Shown: in pieces, positions 9,397 through 17,308 of the stretch
Numbering within the stretch: position 1 is the stretch's first letter
Layout: the number at the start of each line of letters is the position of its first letter
DNA from: Brooklawnia cerclae
GTDB taxonomy: Bacteria > Actinomycetota > Actinomycetes > Propionibacteriales > Propionibacteriaceae
Assembly: GCF_011758645.1 (NCBI RefSeq)
Contig: NZ_JAAMOZ010000001.1
Location: forward strand, 1,054,001-1,118,000
Length of the DNA stretch: 64,000 nucleotides
Direction of reading: 5' to 3'
Translations under genes and position numbers: made by a program
The notes under the pieces: model-generated
Databases searched by the model: none
What the model saw: the letters and a program-made list of their open reading frames with translations, nothing else
What the model was told of the DNA's origin: nothing

Positions 9397-10676
9397 CGGT
9401 TGCTCCCCACGAGGTAGCGCAGCGTCGCCCGGGACTCCGGTCGCAGCCATCGGGCCGCCACCGCTCGTATGTCGTCGGAGGTGACCCGCTCGATGTCGTC
9501 CAGCTCGTGGTTGATCCGCGCCGGGTCGTCGAAGTGCGTGGCGTAGAAGCCGAGCTGGTCGGCGCGGTCCTCCACCGGTGCGAGGGCTTCGAGCCATTGG
9601 CGCTCGGACGATGCCTTGGCCCGCGCGAGCTCGGCATCGGTGGGTCCCACCTCGGCGAGATCGGCGACCGCGGCGAGGATGCGCTCGTCGATGGCCTCCA
9701 GCGCGACGCCTTCGCGTGCCCGGGCCGAGACGACGGCGACGGATGTGCCCCGGGCCAGCCCGAGGTCGAAGCTGCCCACGCCTTCGGCCAGCTCCTCGTC
9801 ACGCACCAGTTCACGGTAGAGGCGTGACGACTGGCCCTCGGCGAGCAGCGCGACGGCGAGATCCAGCGGTACCCGGTCGGGATGCGACAGCTGCGGCGTG
9901 CGCCAGCACACGTGCAGCATCGGCCGGGGCACGTCGCGGACGACGACCAGTTCGGGCGCGCCCCGGTGAGGCGCGAGGGGCCGAGGCCGCACAGGCGTCG
10001 GCACGTCGATGCTCGGCAGGTGGCCGAAATAGCGGTCGGCGAGGGTCAGCCCCTGGTCCGGGGTGATCGGCCCGGCGAGTGTGAGGACGGCGGCTCCCGG
10101 TTGATACCACGTGCGGTAGAAGGCCTGCACATCGTCCAGCGTGGCAGCGTCCAGATCGGACATCGATCCGATCGCGGCGTGGCGGTAAGGGTGGGCGGTC
10201 GGGAAGTTCAGTTCGAGCAACAGCTGCAGCTGATCGCCGTAGGGCACGTTGTCGTAGCGCTGCCGCTTCTCCTCCTTGACGACCTCGCGCTGCGTGTCGA
10301 GGTTGGCCCGATCGACGTTGAGGGTGGACATGCGGTCGGCCTCCAGCCACAGGGCCAGTTCCAGCGCGTGCGGGCCGACGGTCTCGAAATAGTTGGTGCG
10401 GTCGAAGCTGGTGGTGGCGTTCGCGCTTCCGCCGACCGCCTGGATCGCCTCCAGGTGCTCGCCGGAGGCGACATTGGCCGATCCCGCGAACATCAGGTGC
10501 TCGAACAGGTGCGCGAACCCGGTCGCGCCCAACCGCTCGTCCCCGGAGCCGACGCGGTACCACAGGTTGACGGCGATTCCCGGGGCCAGCGGGTCGGGGT
10601 TGACCAGGACACGTAGCCCGTTGTCGAGCCTCTTGTCCTCGATCTCGTAGTCAACCAGTGAACTGAGCTCGGGCAT
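9393..10676 (-). CDS. M16 family zinc protease, catalytic subunit
   Basis: A 427-residue zinc peptidase with the inverted motif HLFEH (residues 56-60) in FAHLFEHLMFAG and the downstream acidic helix (REVVKEEKRQR) that supplies the third zinc ligand. No signal peptide is visible, so a cytosolic or non-classically exported enzyme is expected. It is the first gene of a two-gene operon with the inactive paralogue. A dispersed repeat lies about 50 bases upstream of the start, in its promoter region. Confidence 0.92.
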   Translation of the reverse strand: MPELSSLVDYEIEDKRLDNGLRVLVNPDPLAPGIAVNLWYRVGSGDERLGATGFAHLFEHLMFAGSANVASGEHLEAIQAVGGSANATTSFDRTNYFETVGPHALELALWLEADRMSTLNVDRANLDTQREVVKEEKRQRYDNVPYGDQLQLLLELNFPTAHPYRHAAIGSMSDLDAATLDDVQAFYRTWYQPGAAVLTLAGPITPDQGLTLADRYFGHLPSIDVPTPVRPRPLAPHRGAPELVVVRDVPRPMLHVCWRTPQLSHPDRVPLDLAVALLAEGQSSRLYRELVRDEELAEGVGSFDLGLARGTSVAVVSARAREGVALEAIDERILAAVADLAEVGPTDAELARAKASSERQWLEALAPVEDRADQLGFYATHFDDPARINHELDDIERVTSDDIRAVAARWLRPESRATLRYLVGSNR

Positions 10677-10724
10677 GCGCTGAATGCTACCAAGGGCACG
10701 GCAAGGTGTTCCGTGCGAGTCGCC

Positions 10725-10825
10725 GCTGATCAATGCAACGCTGGCTGAGCCTGTCGAAGCCCGTTGCCGGACGGCAGTCAACGACCCTTCGACAGGCTCA
10801 GGGGTCGTTGATCAGCGTTTCCCTA
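10725..10825. repeat. Dispersed inverted-repeat element, copy A
   Basis: A nearly complete copy of the window's repeat family. The left end keeps GCTGATCAA but has lost the outer TAGGGAAAC. The right end is intact (TTGATCAGCGTTTCCCTA). Inner arms TGAGCCTGTCGAA and TTCGACAGGCTCA are both present. It lies between the start of the M16 operon and the end of the siderophore ATPase gene, 36 bases short of that stop codon. Confidence 0.9.
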
Positions 10826-10861
10826 GTCGCTGCCTGACCGGCCGAGACGGGTGCGCGGGCC

Positions 10862-11617
10862 TCAGTAGTAGACGGCGAGTCGGCCGCGCGGGCCCTCGAC
10901 GACCTCGACCGGGGTGTCGAAGATGGCCGAGAGCACCTCGCCCCGCATGATCTCGTCGGGGGTGCCGAACTGGCAGACCCGGCCGTCCTTGACCGCGCAG
11001 ATCCGATCGGCGTAGTGGCCCGCGAAGTTGATGTCGTGCAGGACGATGACGACGGTTCGTCCCAGTTCCGCGGCGGCCCGGCGCAGGTGCTGCATCATCT
11101 GTACGGAATGCTGCATGTCGAGGTTGTTGAGGGGCTCGTCCAGGAGTAGGTACTCGGTGTCCTGGGCAAGCACCATCGCGACGTAGGCGCGCTGCCTCTG
11201 GCCCCCGGACAGCTCGTCGAGGTATCGGCCCTCGATCTCCCCGAGACCGAGGAAATCGATCGATCGGCTGATGATCTGTTCGTCCGCTGCGGTGAGCCGG
11301 CCCCCGGAATACGGGAAGCGTCCGAAGCCGACGAGCTGACGAATCGTCAGCCGGGTGACGAAGTGGTTCTCCTGACGCAGGATCGACACGATCCTCGCGA
11401 GGTCTCTCGAGTTCGTGGACGCGACGTCGTACCCGGCGATCTCGATCGACCCGGAATCCATGCCCAGCAGCCGGCCAATCATGGTGAGCAGGGTCGACTT
11501 GCCCGCGCCGTTGGGGCCGACGAGGGCCGTGATACCGCCGGCGGGAATCGTGAGGTCGACCGGGCCGATGGCGATCTCGGCGTTGTAGCTCTTGGCGACA
11601 GAACTCAGGGTGATCAC
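10862..11617 (-). CDS. Iron-siderophore ABC transporter, ATP-binding protein (YclP-like)
   Basis: A 251-residue ABC ATPase with Walker A GPNGAGKST, signature LSGGQRQRA and Walker B LLLDEP followed by LNNLD. Sequence style and gene order match the B. subtilis yclNOPQ petrobactin-type importer. The start is GTG at 11617, overlapping the stop of the upstream permease (GTGA). It powers import of a ferric siderophore across the membrane. It is last in the operon and probably iron-controlled from the IdeR-like box upstream of the binding protein. Confidence 0.92.
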   Translation of the reverse strand: MITLSSVAKSYNAEIAIGPVDLTIPAGGITALVGPNGAGKSTLLTMIGRLLGMDSGSIEIAGYDVASTNSRDLARIVSILRQENHFVTRLTIRQLVGFGRFPYSGGRLTAADEQIISRSIDFLGLGEIEGRYLDELSGGQRQRAYVAMVLAQDTEYLLLDEPLNNLDMQHSVQMMQHLRRAAAELGRTVVIVLHDINFAGHYADRICAVKDGRVCQFGTPDEIMRGEVLSAIFDTPVEVVEGPRGRLAVYY

Positions 11618-12696
11618 AGTCGTCCCTTTCTCAGGATGTGGGCGAGGAAGAAGGTCCCCCCGACGATCTCGATGATGACGCCGACCGATCCCTGGGCGTA
11701 GAAGACGTTCTTGAGCACGAAGTAGGCGCCGCCGAGGACGACGAAACCCGTCAGCCAGGCGACGGGGAAGACGTAACGGTGATCGTGGGTGTCGGCGAGC
11801 TGGTAGGCGATCATCGCGACGAGGAATCCGTAGAAGGTCATGGGGCCCACCAGTGAGGTGGACACGGCCATCAGCACCGAGACGAGAAGGAGCACGGCGA
11901 TCGTCTGCCGCCGGTGGTCCACCCCGAGGTTGACCGCGGTCTCGCGGCCCAGCGCGAGGACGTTGAGCTGCCTCGCCCGGAGCCACAGCACCCCGCCCGC
12001 CACGGCGGCCAGCGGGATCGAGATCGCGAGGTAACTGGCGTCCGCGTTGGCGATGCTGCCGATGAGTCGCGCGGTGAGCACGTCGAACTCCGTCGGAGTC
12101 AGGAGGCGCTGCATGAACGTCGAGAGTGCGCCCAGACCGCCACCGAGGATGATGCCGATGAGCAGCATGATCTGGAGGTTCCCGTACTTGCCCGACAACA
12201 ACCAGCCGTACAGCATCGCGGCGAAGGCCACCATGAGCACGACCTGGCCGATGAACTGCCAGACACCCTGGATGATCGTGATCCCGGCGACCCCGAAGAA
12301 GAACACGGCCCCGGTCTGCACGACCCGGTAGAGCGATTCGAAGCCCATGATCGACGGCGTGATGATGCGGTTGTTCGTCACGGTCTGGAAGCTGACGGTC
12401 GCCAGCGCCTGGCAGAACGCGACGACGGTGATGATGACGAGGTTGGTGGCTCGCAGTTCGGCGATGCGCCAGAATCCCGTGCTGCCGATCGGCATCGGGT
12501 TGTCCCAGGCGAGGTTGCCCAGCGTGATGAGCACCGTGAGGACGGCGAGCGCCACCACGACGACGAGATAGCGTCGTCCCGCCCGTGCGGTGGGCAGTGC
12601 GCCGGAGCGACGCTCACCCGTGAGCGGAGTCCGGCCGGGCGCCGGCGTCTGTTCGAGTGCCGGAGCCTGCTCGTGTGTCAGCGTCTGCTCAGCCAC
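11614..12696 (-). CDS. Iron-siderophore ABC transporter permease (FecCD family), second subunit
   Basis: A 360-residue FecCD-type permease with about nine membrane segments and the coupling region ALGRETAVNLGVD that contacts the ATPase. The first 40 or so residues form a Pro/Thr/Ala-rich cytosolic extension, longer than usual. It overlaps the upstream permease by 8 bases and the ATPase by 4, so the three are one translational unit. With its sister permease it forms the heterodimeric channel. Confidence 0.92.
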   Translation of the reverse strand: MAEQTLTHEQAPALEQTPAPGRTPLTGERRSGALPTARAGRRYLVVVVALAVLTVLITLGNLAWDNPMPIGSTGFWRIAELRATNLVIITVVAFCQALATVSFQTVTNNRIITPSIMGFESLYRVVQTGAVFFFGVAGITIIQGVWQFIGQVVLMVAFAAMLYGWLLSGKYGNLQIMLLIGIILGGGLGALSTFMQRLLTPTEFDVLTARLIGSIANADASYLAISIPLAAVAGGVLWLRARQLNVLALGRETAVNLGVDHRRQTIAVLLLVSVLMAVSTSLVGPMTFYGFLVAMIAYQLADTHDHRYVFPVAWLTGFVVLGGAYFVLKNVFYAQGSVGVIIEIVGGTFFLAHILRKGRL

Positions 12697-13723
12697 GGCG
12701 ACGCTGCCTCAACAGGAGCCCGATGAAGACGACCGAACCCAGCATCGCGAGGATGAGGGCCACCGGCACCTCGAACGGCATGACGATGACGCGCCCGATG
12801 ATGTCGCACACGGTGACCACGCTGATGCCCAGCAGGCACACCCACGGCAGGTTCGAGCGGAGGTCGTCTCCGCGGAACAGGGAGACGATGTTGGGCACGA
12901 TGAGCCCGAGGAACGGGAGGTTGCCGACGACGACGGTGACGATGCCGGTCGCGGCGGCGATGAGGCCGGTGCCGAGGAGCACGACGCGGTTGTAGTTCAG
13001 GCCGACGTTGGTGGCGATGTCCTGGCCGAGCCCGGCCACGGTGAAGCGGTCGGCGGCGATGAACACCGCCACGACGACCACTGTGACGGCCCACAGGGGC
13101 TCGTACTGGCCTTGGAGCACCGAGGTGAACGAGCCGAGGAACCACACGCCCATGCTCTGCAACATGTTCGTGGACAAGGCGATGAAGGTGGAGACGGCGC
13201 CGACCACCGCGCCGAGCATCATGCCGACGATCGGGACGATGATCGACGACCGCAGTGTCACCCGGCGCAGGAAGGCGAAGAAGGTCATCGTCCCGAGGAA
13301 GGCGGTGATCACCGCGCCGATCATCTTCACCAGCAGCGGCGCCTCCGGGGCGACGATCATGACGATGAGCAGCCCGAGCCCGGCCCACTCCGTGGTGCCG
13401 GTCGTCGTCGGCTCGACGAAGCGGTTCTGCGTGAGCTGCTGCATCACCAGTCCGGACATCGACATCGCTGCTCCGGCCAGGATGAGCGCGATCGTGCGCG
13501 GTATGCGGGTGATCACGAACATCTCGGCCCCGTCGTCGGCGCCGAGGACGTCGTAGACGCCGACGAACAGGGAGAGCACGACCAGCCCGGCCGTGACAGC
13601 GAGGCCGATGAGCAGTGGCCAGGTGAGCAGGCGACCCTTCGGGGTTCCGGACCGGACGGGAGGCGCCGCCGAGGGCGGTGGCTGCGCCGGAGCGGAGGCG
13701 GCGCTGATGAGCGGTTCAGTCAT
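12689..13723 (-). CDS. Iron-siderophore ABC transporter permease (FecCD family), first subunit
   Basis: A 344-residue FecCD permease with a proline-rich N-terminal tail and about nine membrane segments. Conserved stretches include RIPRTIALILAGAAMSMSG and the exit-loop region PFLGLIVPNIV, typical of BtuC/FecCD permeases. It is the first gene of the permease-permease-ATPase set. About 290 bases of repeats and a hairpin separate it from the binding-protein gene upstream, so its expression may be lower or separately controlled. Confidence 0.92.
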   Translation of the reverse strand: MTEPLISAASAPAQPPPSAAPPVRSGTPKGRLLTWPLLIGLAVTAGLVVLSLFVGVYDVLGADDGAEMFVITRIPRTIALILAGAAMSMSGLVMQQLTQNRFVEPTTTGTTEWAGLGLLIVMIVAPEAPLLVKMIGAVITAFLGTMTFFAFLRRVTLRSSIIVPIVGMMLGAVVGAVSTFIALSTNMLQSMGVWFLGSFTSVLQGQYEPLWAVTVVVVAVFIAADRFTVAGLGQDIATNVGLNYNRVVLLGTGLIAAATGIVTVVVGNLPFLGLIVPNIVSLFRGDDLRSNLPWVCLLGISVVTVCDIIGRVIVMPFEVPVALILAMLGSVVFIGLLLRQRRRG

Positions 13724-13768
13724 GTGTGGCCTGTGGTCTGCGTGTCGGTCGGATGCGGATCGGGGCTG

Positions 13769-13955
13769 CTCCTTTCGACAGGCTCAAGGAGCGAAGTCTG
13801 CGAAGGCCCCTTGAGCTTGTCGAAAGGGGTTTCCGTGAGCCCGTCGAGGGGAAGGCTCCTTGAGCTTGTCGAAAGGAGGGAAGGCCCCTTGAGCCCGTCG
13901 AGGGGAAGGTCCCTTGAGCTTGTCGGAGGGAAGGTCCCTTGAGCCTGTCGAAAGG
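13769..13955. repeat. Array of short repeats related to CCTTGAGCCTGTCGAAAGG
   Basis: Six or so degenerate copies, in alternating orientation, of the inner arm of the dispersed element (CTTGAGCTTGTCGAAAGG and variants). They lie between the siderophore-binding protein and its permeases. Copies differ by CTTG/CCTG/CCCG changes, so the array is old or mixed. It interrupts an otherwise tightly packed operon. Confidence 0.85.
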
Positions 13956-13958
13956 TCG

Positions 13959-13995
13959 CCGGCCGCCCGGCGTCACATGACTGCCGGGCGGCCGG
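13959..13995 (-). terminator. Strong hairpin after the siderophore-binding protein gene
   Basis: A perfect 13-bp stem (CCGGCCGCCCGGC pairing with GCCGGGCGGCCGG) and an 11-base loop, 18 bases past the stop of the binding-protein gene and before the permease genes. There is no U-tract, as is common in actinobacteria. It may stabilise the upstream mRNA or partly end transcription, giving more binding protein than permease. Confidence 0.7.
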
Positions 13996-14013
13996 GCGTC
14001 CCGAGCCTGCCCG

Positions 14014-15012
14014 TCAGTTGCTTTCCAGGGCGTCGGCCAGCGAGTTGAAGAAGGTCGTGTACGTCTGGATGCCTTCGTTCACGTAGGTGTACTGCGGCAT
14101 GTAGATGATGCGGTCCTGCGTGACGGCGGTGACGTTCTGCAGCGCGGCGGAGTTCGCGATCAGTTCGTTCGCCGGGGTGTACGACTCGCCCGAGTTGGCG
14201 CTCACCGCGGCGTCACGGTCCATCACGAGGATCCAGTCGGGGTTCGATGCGGCGATGGCCTCCACCGAGATGTCGTCGCCTTGGTGGTCGCTGGAGCCCT
14301 CGGCTTCCAGTGCGGGGGTCAGGCCGAGGATCTCGAACACCGGGCCGAGCGTGCGTCCGGTGTCGGGGGCCGCGTAGTTGATCTCTCCGCCGGAGGTGAT
14401 GACCGCCATCACGGTGTCGGACGAGTCGTAGGCGGCCTGCACACGCGCGATCGACGCGTCGAAGTCGTCGATGAGCTGCTGCGCGTCCTCCTCGTGGCCG
14501 AAGATCTGACCGAGCACCTCGACCTGCCGCTTGAGTTCCTCGTCGAAGGGCTCTCCGTCGCGCGGATCGAGTTCGATGATCGTCGCTTCCGGGACGAGTG
14601 TCGTCAGGTCCTCGTAGTACTGGCTGAAGCGCTGGCCGTTGAGGATCAGGTCGGGTTCTGCGGCCACCACGGCTTCCAGATCGGGCTCGGTGTGCGAGCC
14701 GAGGTTCACGATCGAGGAGTCGGTCTTGTAGGGGTTGTCGGCCGGGATGAGTGTGACCGGCGCGGCGGCGAGCGTGATGCCCCAGTCCGACAGGGTCTCG
14801 AACAGGCGGTTGTCGGTCGCGATCACGCTCGTCGGCGGCACGCTGATCGTGTACGTGCCGTGGTTGTCCTCGATCTCGACGGACGTGGGTGCCGCGCTGC
14901 TCGCCTCCGTCGTGGAATCCTCGCCGGAGGCACAGCCTGCGAGAGTCAGTGCCAGCGCGGTGGAGGCGGCGGTGAGCGCGATGAATCGGCGGCGTTGTGC
15001 AAGTTTGGTCAA
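14014..15012 (-). CDS. Siderophore-binding lipoprotein (YclQ/FatB-like)
   Basis: A substrate-binding protein of a ferric-siderophore importer, 332 residues. It has a lipoprotein signal (ALTLAGCASGE; lipid-bearing Cys in LAGC) and a TonB-independent periplasmic-binding fold (TVMAVITSGGEINYAAP, PDLILNGQR). I chose the TTG at 15012 because GGGAG lies 5 bases upstream; an in-frame ATG at 15030 has no ribosome site. It is the first gene of the importer operon, with a good IdeR/DtxR-like box about 110 bases upstream. Similarity to petrobactin/catecholate binders is from memory. Confidence 0.9.
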   Translation of the reverse strand: MTKLAQRRRFIALTAASTALALTLAGCASGEDSTTEASSAAPTSVEIEDNHGTYTISVPPTSVIATDNRLFETLSDWGITLAAAPVTLIPADNPYKTDSSIVNLGSHTEPDLEAVVAAEPDLILNGQRFSQYYEDLTTLVPEATIIELDPRDGEPFDEELKRQVEVLGQIFGHEEDAQQLIDDFDASIARVQAAYDSSDTVMAVITSGGEINYAAPDTGRTLGPVFEILGLTPALEAEGSSDHQGDDISVEAIAASNPDWILVMDRDAAVSANSGESYTPANELIANSAALQNVTAVTQDRIIYMPQYTYVNEGIQTYTTFFNSLADALESN

Positions 15013-15118
15013 GGGAACTCCCAAGTTCATATGGCGACATCGGTGTTGTGTCACGACCGACAGGACATCGGTGAACCGCCCTGGACCCGGTGACCGGGTC
15101 CGGCAACTCAACCATTAC

Positions 15119-15137
15119 TAAGTTTAGGCTATCCTAA
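15119..15137. promoter_or_regulatory. IdeR/DtxR-like iron box upstream of the siderophore importer
   Basis: TAAGTTTAGGCTATCCTAA matches the 19-bp IdeR/DtxR consensus TTAGGTTAGSCTAACCTAA at 16 positions, with a perfect right half. It lies upstream of the binding-protein gene (minus strand). Known biology: iron-loaded IdeR represses siderophore genes from such boxes. Confidence 0.75.
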
Positions 15138-15229
15138 GTAGGTGTCAATCTGCTGTTGCCACGTGTGACCGCCGACGCTCGGGTCACCCTCATGGGTGAC
15201 GGCGAGCTGTCACCTCTCGGAGTTTTTGG

Positions 15230-15248
15230 TGAGGTTAGGCTTGCCTGC
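15230..15248. promoter_or_regulatory. Second IdeR/DtxR-like iron box, upstream of the siderophore reductase
   Basis: TGAGGTTAGGCTTGCCTGC matches the iron-box consensus at 14 of 19 positions, with an almost perfect left half. It lies about 50 bases before the plus-strand reductase gene. With the 15119 box, each divergent unit appears to have its own operator. Confidence 0.6.
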
Positions 15249-15295
15249 GCAACATACAGGAGTCGTGTCGAGTTCAGATAGGTGGTCTCACATCC

Positions 15296-16099
15296 ATGGC
15301 CGCGTTCGCCCTGACCCGTTGTCCTCTGCCCCTCCAGCGCCGGCGCGTGGCCGTGCACCATGTGGCCGACCTCACCCCGTCGTACCGACGGATCCGCTTC
15401 GCCGGTGAGGAACTGGCAGGATTCCGGACACCGGGTGCTGACGACCACATCCGGATCTTCTTCCCGCCGAAGGGTGAGCCTCTCCCACCGGCCGAGGGTG
15501 AGGGAATGCCTGCGGGGCTGGCCAGTCGCGAGTTCACCCCGGCGGTATGGGACGCCGAGAACGGCATCCTGAGCATCGACTTCGCGCTGCATGCCGATGG
15601 TGTCGCGTCCGGCTGGGCATCGTCCGCGCGAGTGGGTGACGAGGTGTTCGTCGGTGGGCCGCGCGGATCGCTCCTCGTCGAGGGTGCGCCCGACTGGTGG
15701 CTCCTGGCGGGGGACCTGACGTCCCTGCCCGCCATCCGCCGCCACCTGGCGGCGGTCGCCTCGGGGACCCCCGTGGACGCGATCGTCTGGTCGGACGATG
15801 CCGCCGACGAGCAGGAACTGTCGAGTCCTGGGGACCTGACCGTGAGGTGGGTACACCCCGAGCCCGGATGGCCCACCGGCGACGTCACAGCGCTTGTGGC
15901 GGCGCTCGCCGAGGTGCCGCGTCGCGACGGCGAGGGGTTCGCCTTCGTCGCCGCCGAGCAGGCGATCGTCTCCCCGGCCCGGCAACTCCTCGCCGAGCGA
16001 GGCGTCGACCTCGATCGCGCCGTGGTGAAGGGCTACTGGAAGCGCGGCGTCGCCGAGTACCACGCGCCCCACGGCCCGGCGGGACGCCCGGGCGCCTAG
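15296..16099 (+). CDS. Siderophore-interacting protein, FAD-dependent ferric-siderophore reductase
   Basis: A 267-residue SIP-family flavin reductase. It has an N-terminal FAD-binding barrel (SYRRIRFAGEEL, then DHIRIFFPP) and a C-terminal NAD(P)H-binding half ending in GYWKRGVAEYH, a SIP hallmark. It releases iron from imported siderophore by reduction in the cytosol. It is divergent from the matching importer, with an iron box in front. The stop codon TAG is the first three bases of dispersed element copy B, so the repeat begins inside the gene's last codon. Confidence 0.92.
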   Translation: MAAFALTRCPLPLQRRRVAVHHVADLTPSYRRIRFAGEELAGFRTPGADDHIRIFFPPKGEPLPPAEGEGMPAGLASREFTPAVWDAENGILSIDFALHADGVASGWASSARVGDEVFVGGPRGSLLVEGAPDWWLLAGDLTSLPAIRRHLAAVASGTPVDAIVWSDDAADEQELSSPGDLTVRWVHPEPGWPTGDVTALVAALAEVPRRDGEGFAFVAAEQAIVSPARQLLAERGVDLDRAVVKGYWKRGVAEYHAPHGPAGRPGA

Positions 16100-16211
16100 G
16101 GAAACGCTGATCAACGATCCCTGAGCCTGTCGAAGGGGCGTGGAACTGTCATCCGGCGACGGGTTTCGACAGGCTCAGCCAGCGTTGCCCGCATTGATCA
16201 GCGTTTCCCTA
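16097..16211. repeat. Dispersed inverted-repeat element, complete copy B
   Basis: The best-preserved copy, 115 bp. Terminal inverted repeats of 18 bp are perfect: TAGGGAAACGCTGATCAA at 16097-16114 and its complement at 16194-16211. Inner arms of 13 bp are also perfect (TGAGCCTGTCGAA at 16122-16134, TTCGACAGGCTCA at 16165-16177), so the whole can fold as a nested hairpin. The left TAG is the stop codon of the siderophore reductase. The right CTA, read on the minus strand, was the stop of the metal ATPase before an IS inserted beside it. CTAG flanks both ends. Confidence 0.95.
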
Positions 16212-17210
16212 GCTGTACTTCCCTGTGAGGTTGTGAACGCGGGTTGAGGGGGTCTGGCCGCCGATCCCGGTGTGGGGTCGGTGGTGATTGTAGTAGTGGA
16301 GCCAGTCGGTGTAGGCCTGTTCGCGTTCGGTCTCGCTGGTGTAGGGCATGGCGTAGGCCCACTCGGCTGCCAGGGTGCGGTTGAACCGTTCGACCTTGCC
16401 GTTGGTCTGTGGCCGGTATGGGCGGGTTCGCTTGTGTTTGATGTCTTGGCTGAGGGCTTCAGCGAAGGCGTGAGAGCGGTAGCAGGCACCGTTGTCGGTC
16501 ATCACTGCGCTCACCCGGATTCCGAGGCTGGTGAAGAACGCGTTCGCGCGGATCCAGAACCCGGCAGCGGTTTCTTTACGCTCGTCATCAAGGATTTCTG
16601 AGTACGCGATCCGAGAGTGGTCATCGACAGCGTGGTGGAGGTATCGGTAGCCGCGTGAGGGGGTTGCTTTCGTTCGAGCAGCGCGTACTCGGGATACCGC
16701 CACGGCCCTGGCCTGGTCGGAATCGCGTCCGTGGACCCGCCAGCCTCCGCCGTCGGGGAGCCGGCCGAGTTTCTTGATGTCGACGTGGACCAACTCTCCG
16801 GGGGTGTTCTTCTCGTAGCGGCGTGGCTGGGGTCGACGCACCGGCAGACCCGTGGCCTGATCCAGATGGGCTAACAGCGGCATCTGGTAACGGGCCAGGA
16901 CCCGCCCGACAGTGGAACGAGGTATCCCCAGGTGATAGCCGATGCGGTGGGGACCCCACCGATGGGTGAACCGTAACCCGATGATCCGACGTTCCGTCCG
17001 TGTCGGCAGGCGGGCTGGGCTGTGGTGAGGACGCGAGCTACGGTCGGTCAACGGCAACCCAGCCCGGTACCGGTCAGCCCACCGCTTCGCGGTCACTGGA
17101 GCGACCTGGAACCGCTCCGCCGCACGGCGCAGGCTCCACCCGTCCTCCACAATGCAGCGGGCAAGCCGGACACGGCCAGCAGGGGTCAGTGGTGCGTTAG
17201 CGTGGGTCAC
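16209..17210 (-). CDS. IS481-family transposase
   Basis: A 333-residue DDE transposase. It has N-terminal helix-turn-helix domains (GWSLRRAAERFQVAPVTAKRWADRY) and an rve catalytic core with Asp in HVDIKK, Asp in MTDNGACYRS and Glu in KVERFNRTL, so it looks active. The GTG at 17210 gives the usual start VTHANAPLTP and has GGAGG 5 bases upstream; an earlier ATG exists at 17252. The last codons read out of the IS end: the stop TAG lies in the target duplication, not in the element. Confidence 0.93.
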   Translation of the reverse strand: MTHANAPLTPAGRVRLARCIVEDGWSLRRAAERFQVAPVTAKRWADRYRAGLPLTDRSSRPHHSPARLPTRTERRIIGLRFTHRWGPHRIGYHLGIPRSTVGRVLARYQMPLLAHLDQATGLPVRRPQPRRYEKNTPGELVHVDIKKLGRLPDGGGWRVHGRDSDQARAVAVSRVRAARTKATPSRGYRYLHHAVDDHSRIAYSEILDDERKETAAGFWIRANAFFTSLGIRVSAVMTDNGACYRSHAFAEALSQDIKHKRTRPYRPQTNGKVERFNRTLAAEWAYAMPYTSETEREQAYTDWLHYYNHHRPHTGIGGQTPSTRVHNLTGKYS

Positions 17211-17307
17211 GGAGGCCTCCGGTTTCAGCGATGCGAGTGTGGTAACCCACATCCTGCCGGAGGCCTCCCCCTCAACTCAGCCATTCACAACGTTCCGAGG
17301 AAGTACA
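16214..17307 (-). mobile_element. IS481-family insertion sequence with 6-bp target duplication
   Basis: A complete 1,094-bp element. Its ends are imperfect inverted repeats starting TGTACTTCC, with further matching blocks GTTGTGAA and GTTGAGGGGG. It is flanked by the direct repeat CCTAGC (16208-16213 and 17308-17313). The form N-CTAG-N agrees with the known target of IS481. The intact repeats, transposase and identical duplication suggest a recent insertion. It separates the metal ATPase from the dispersed repeat that used to follow its stop codon. Confidence 0.93.
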
Positions 17308-17308
17308 C

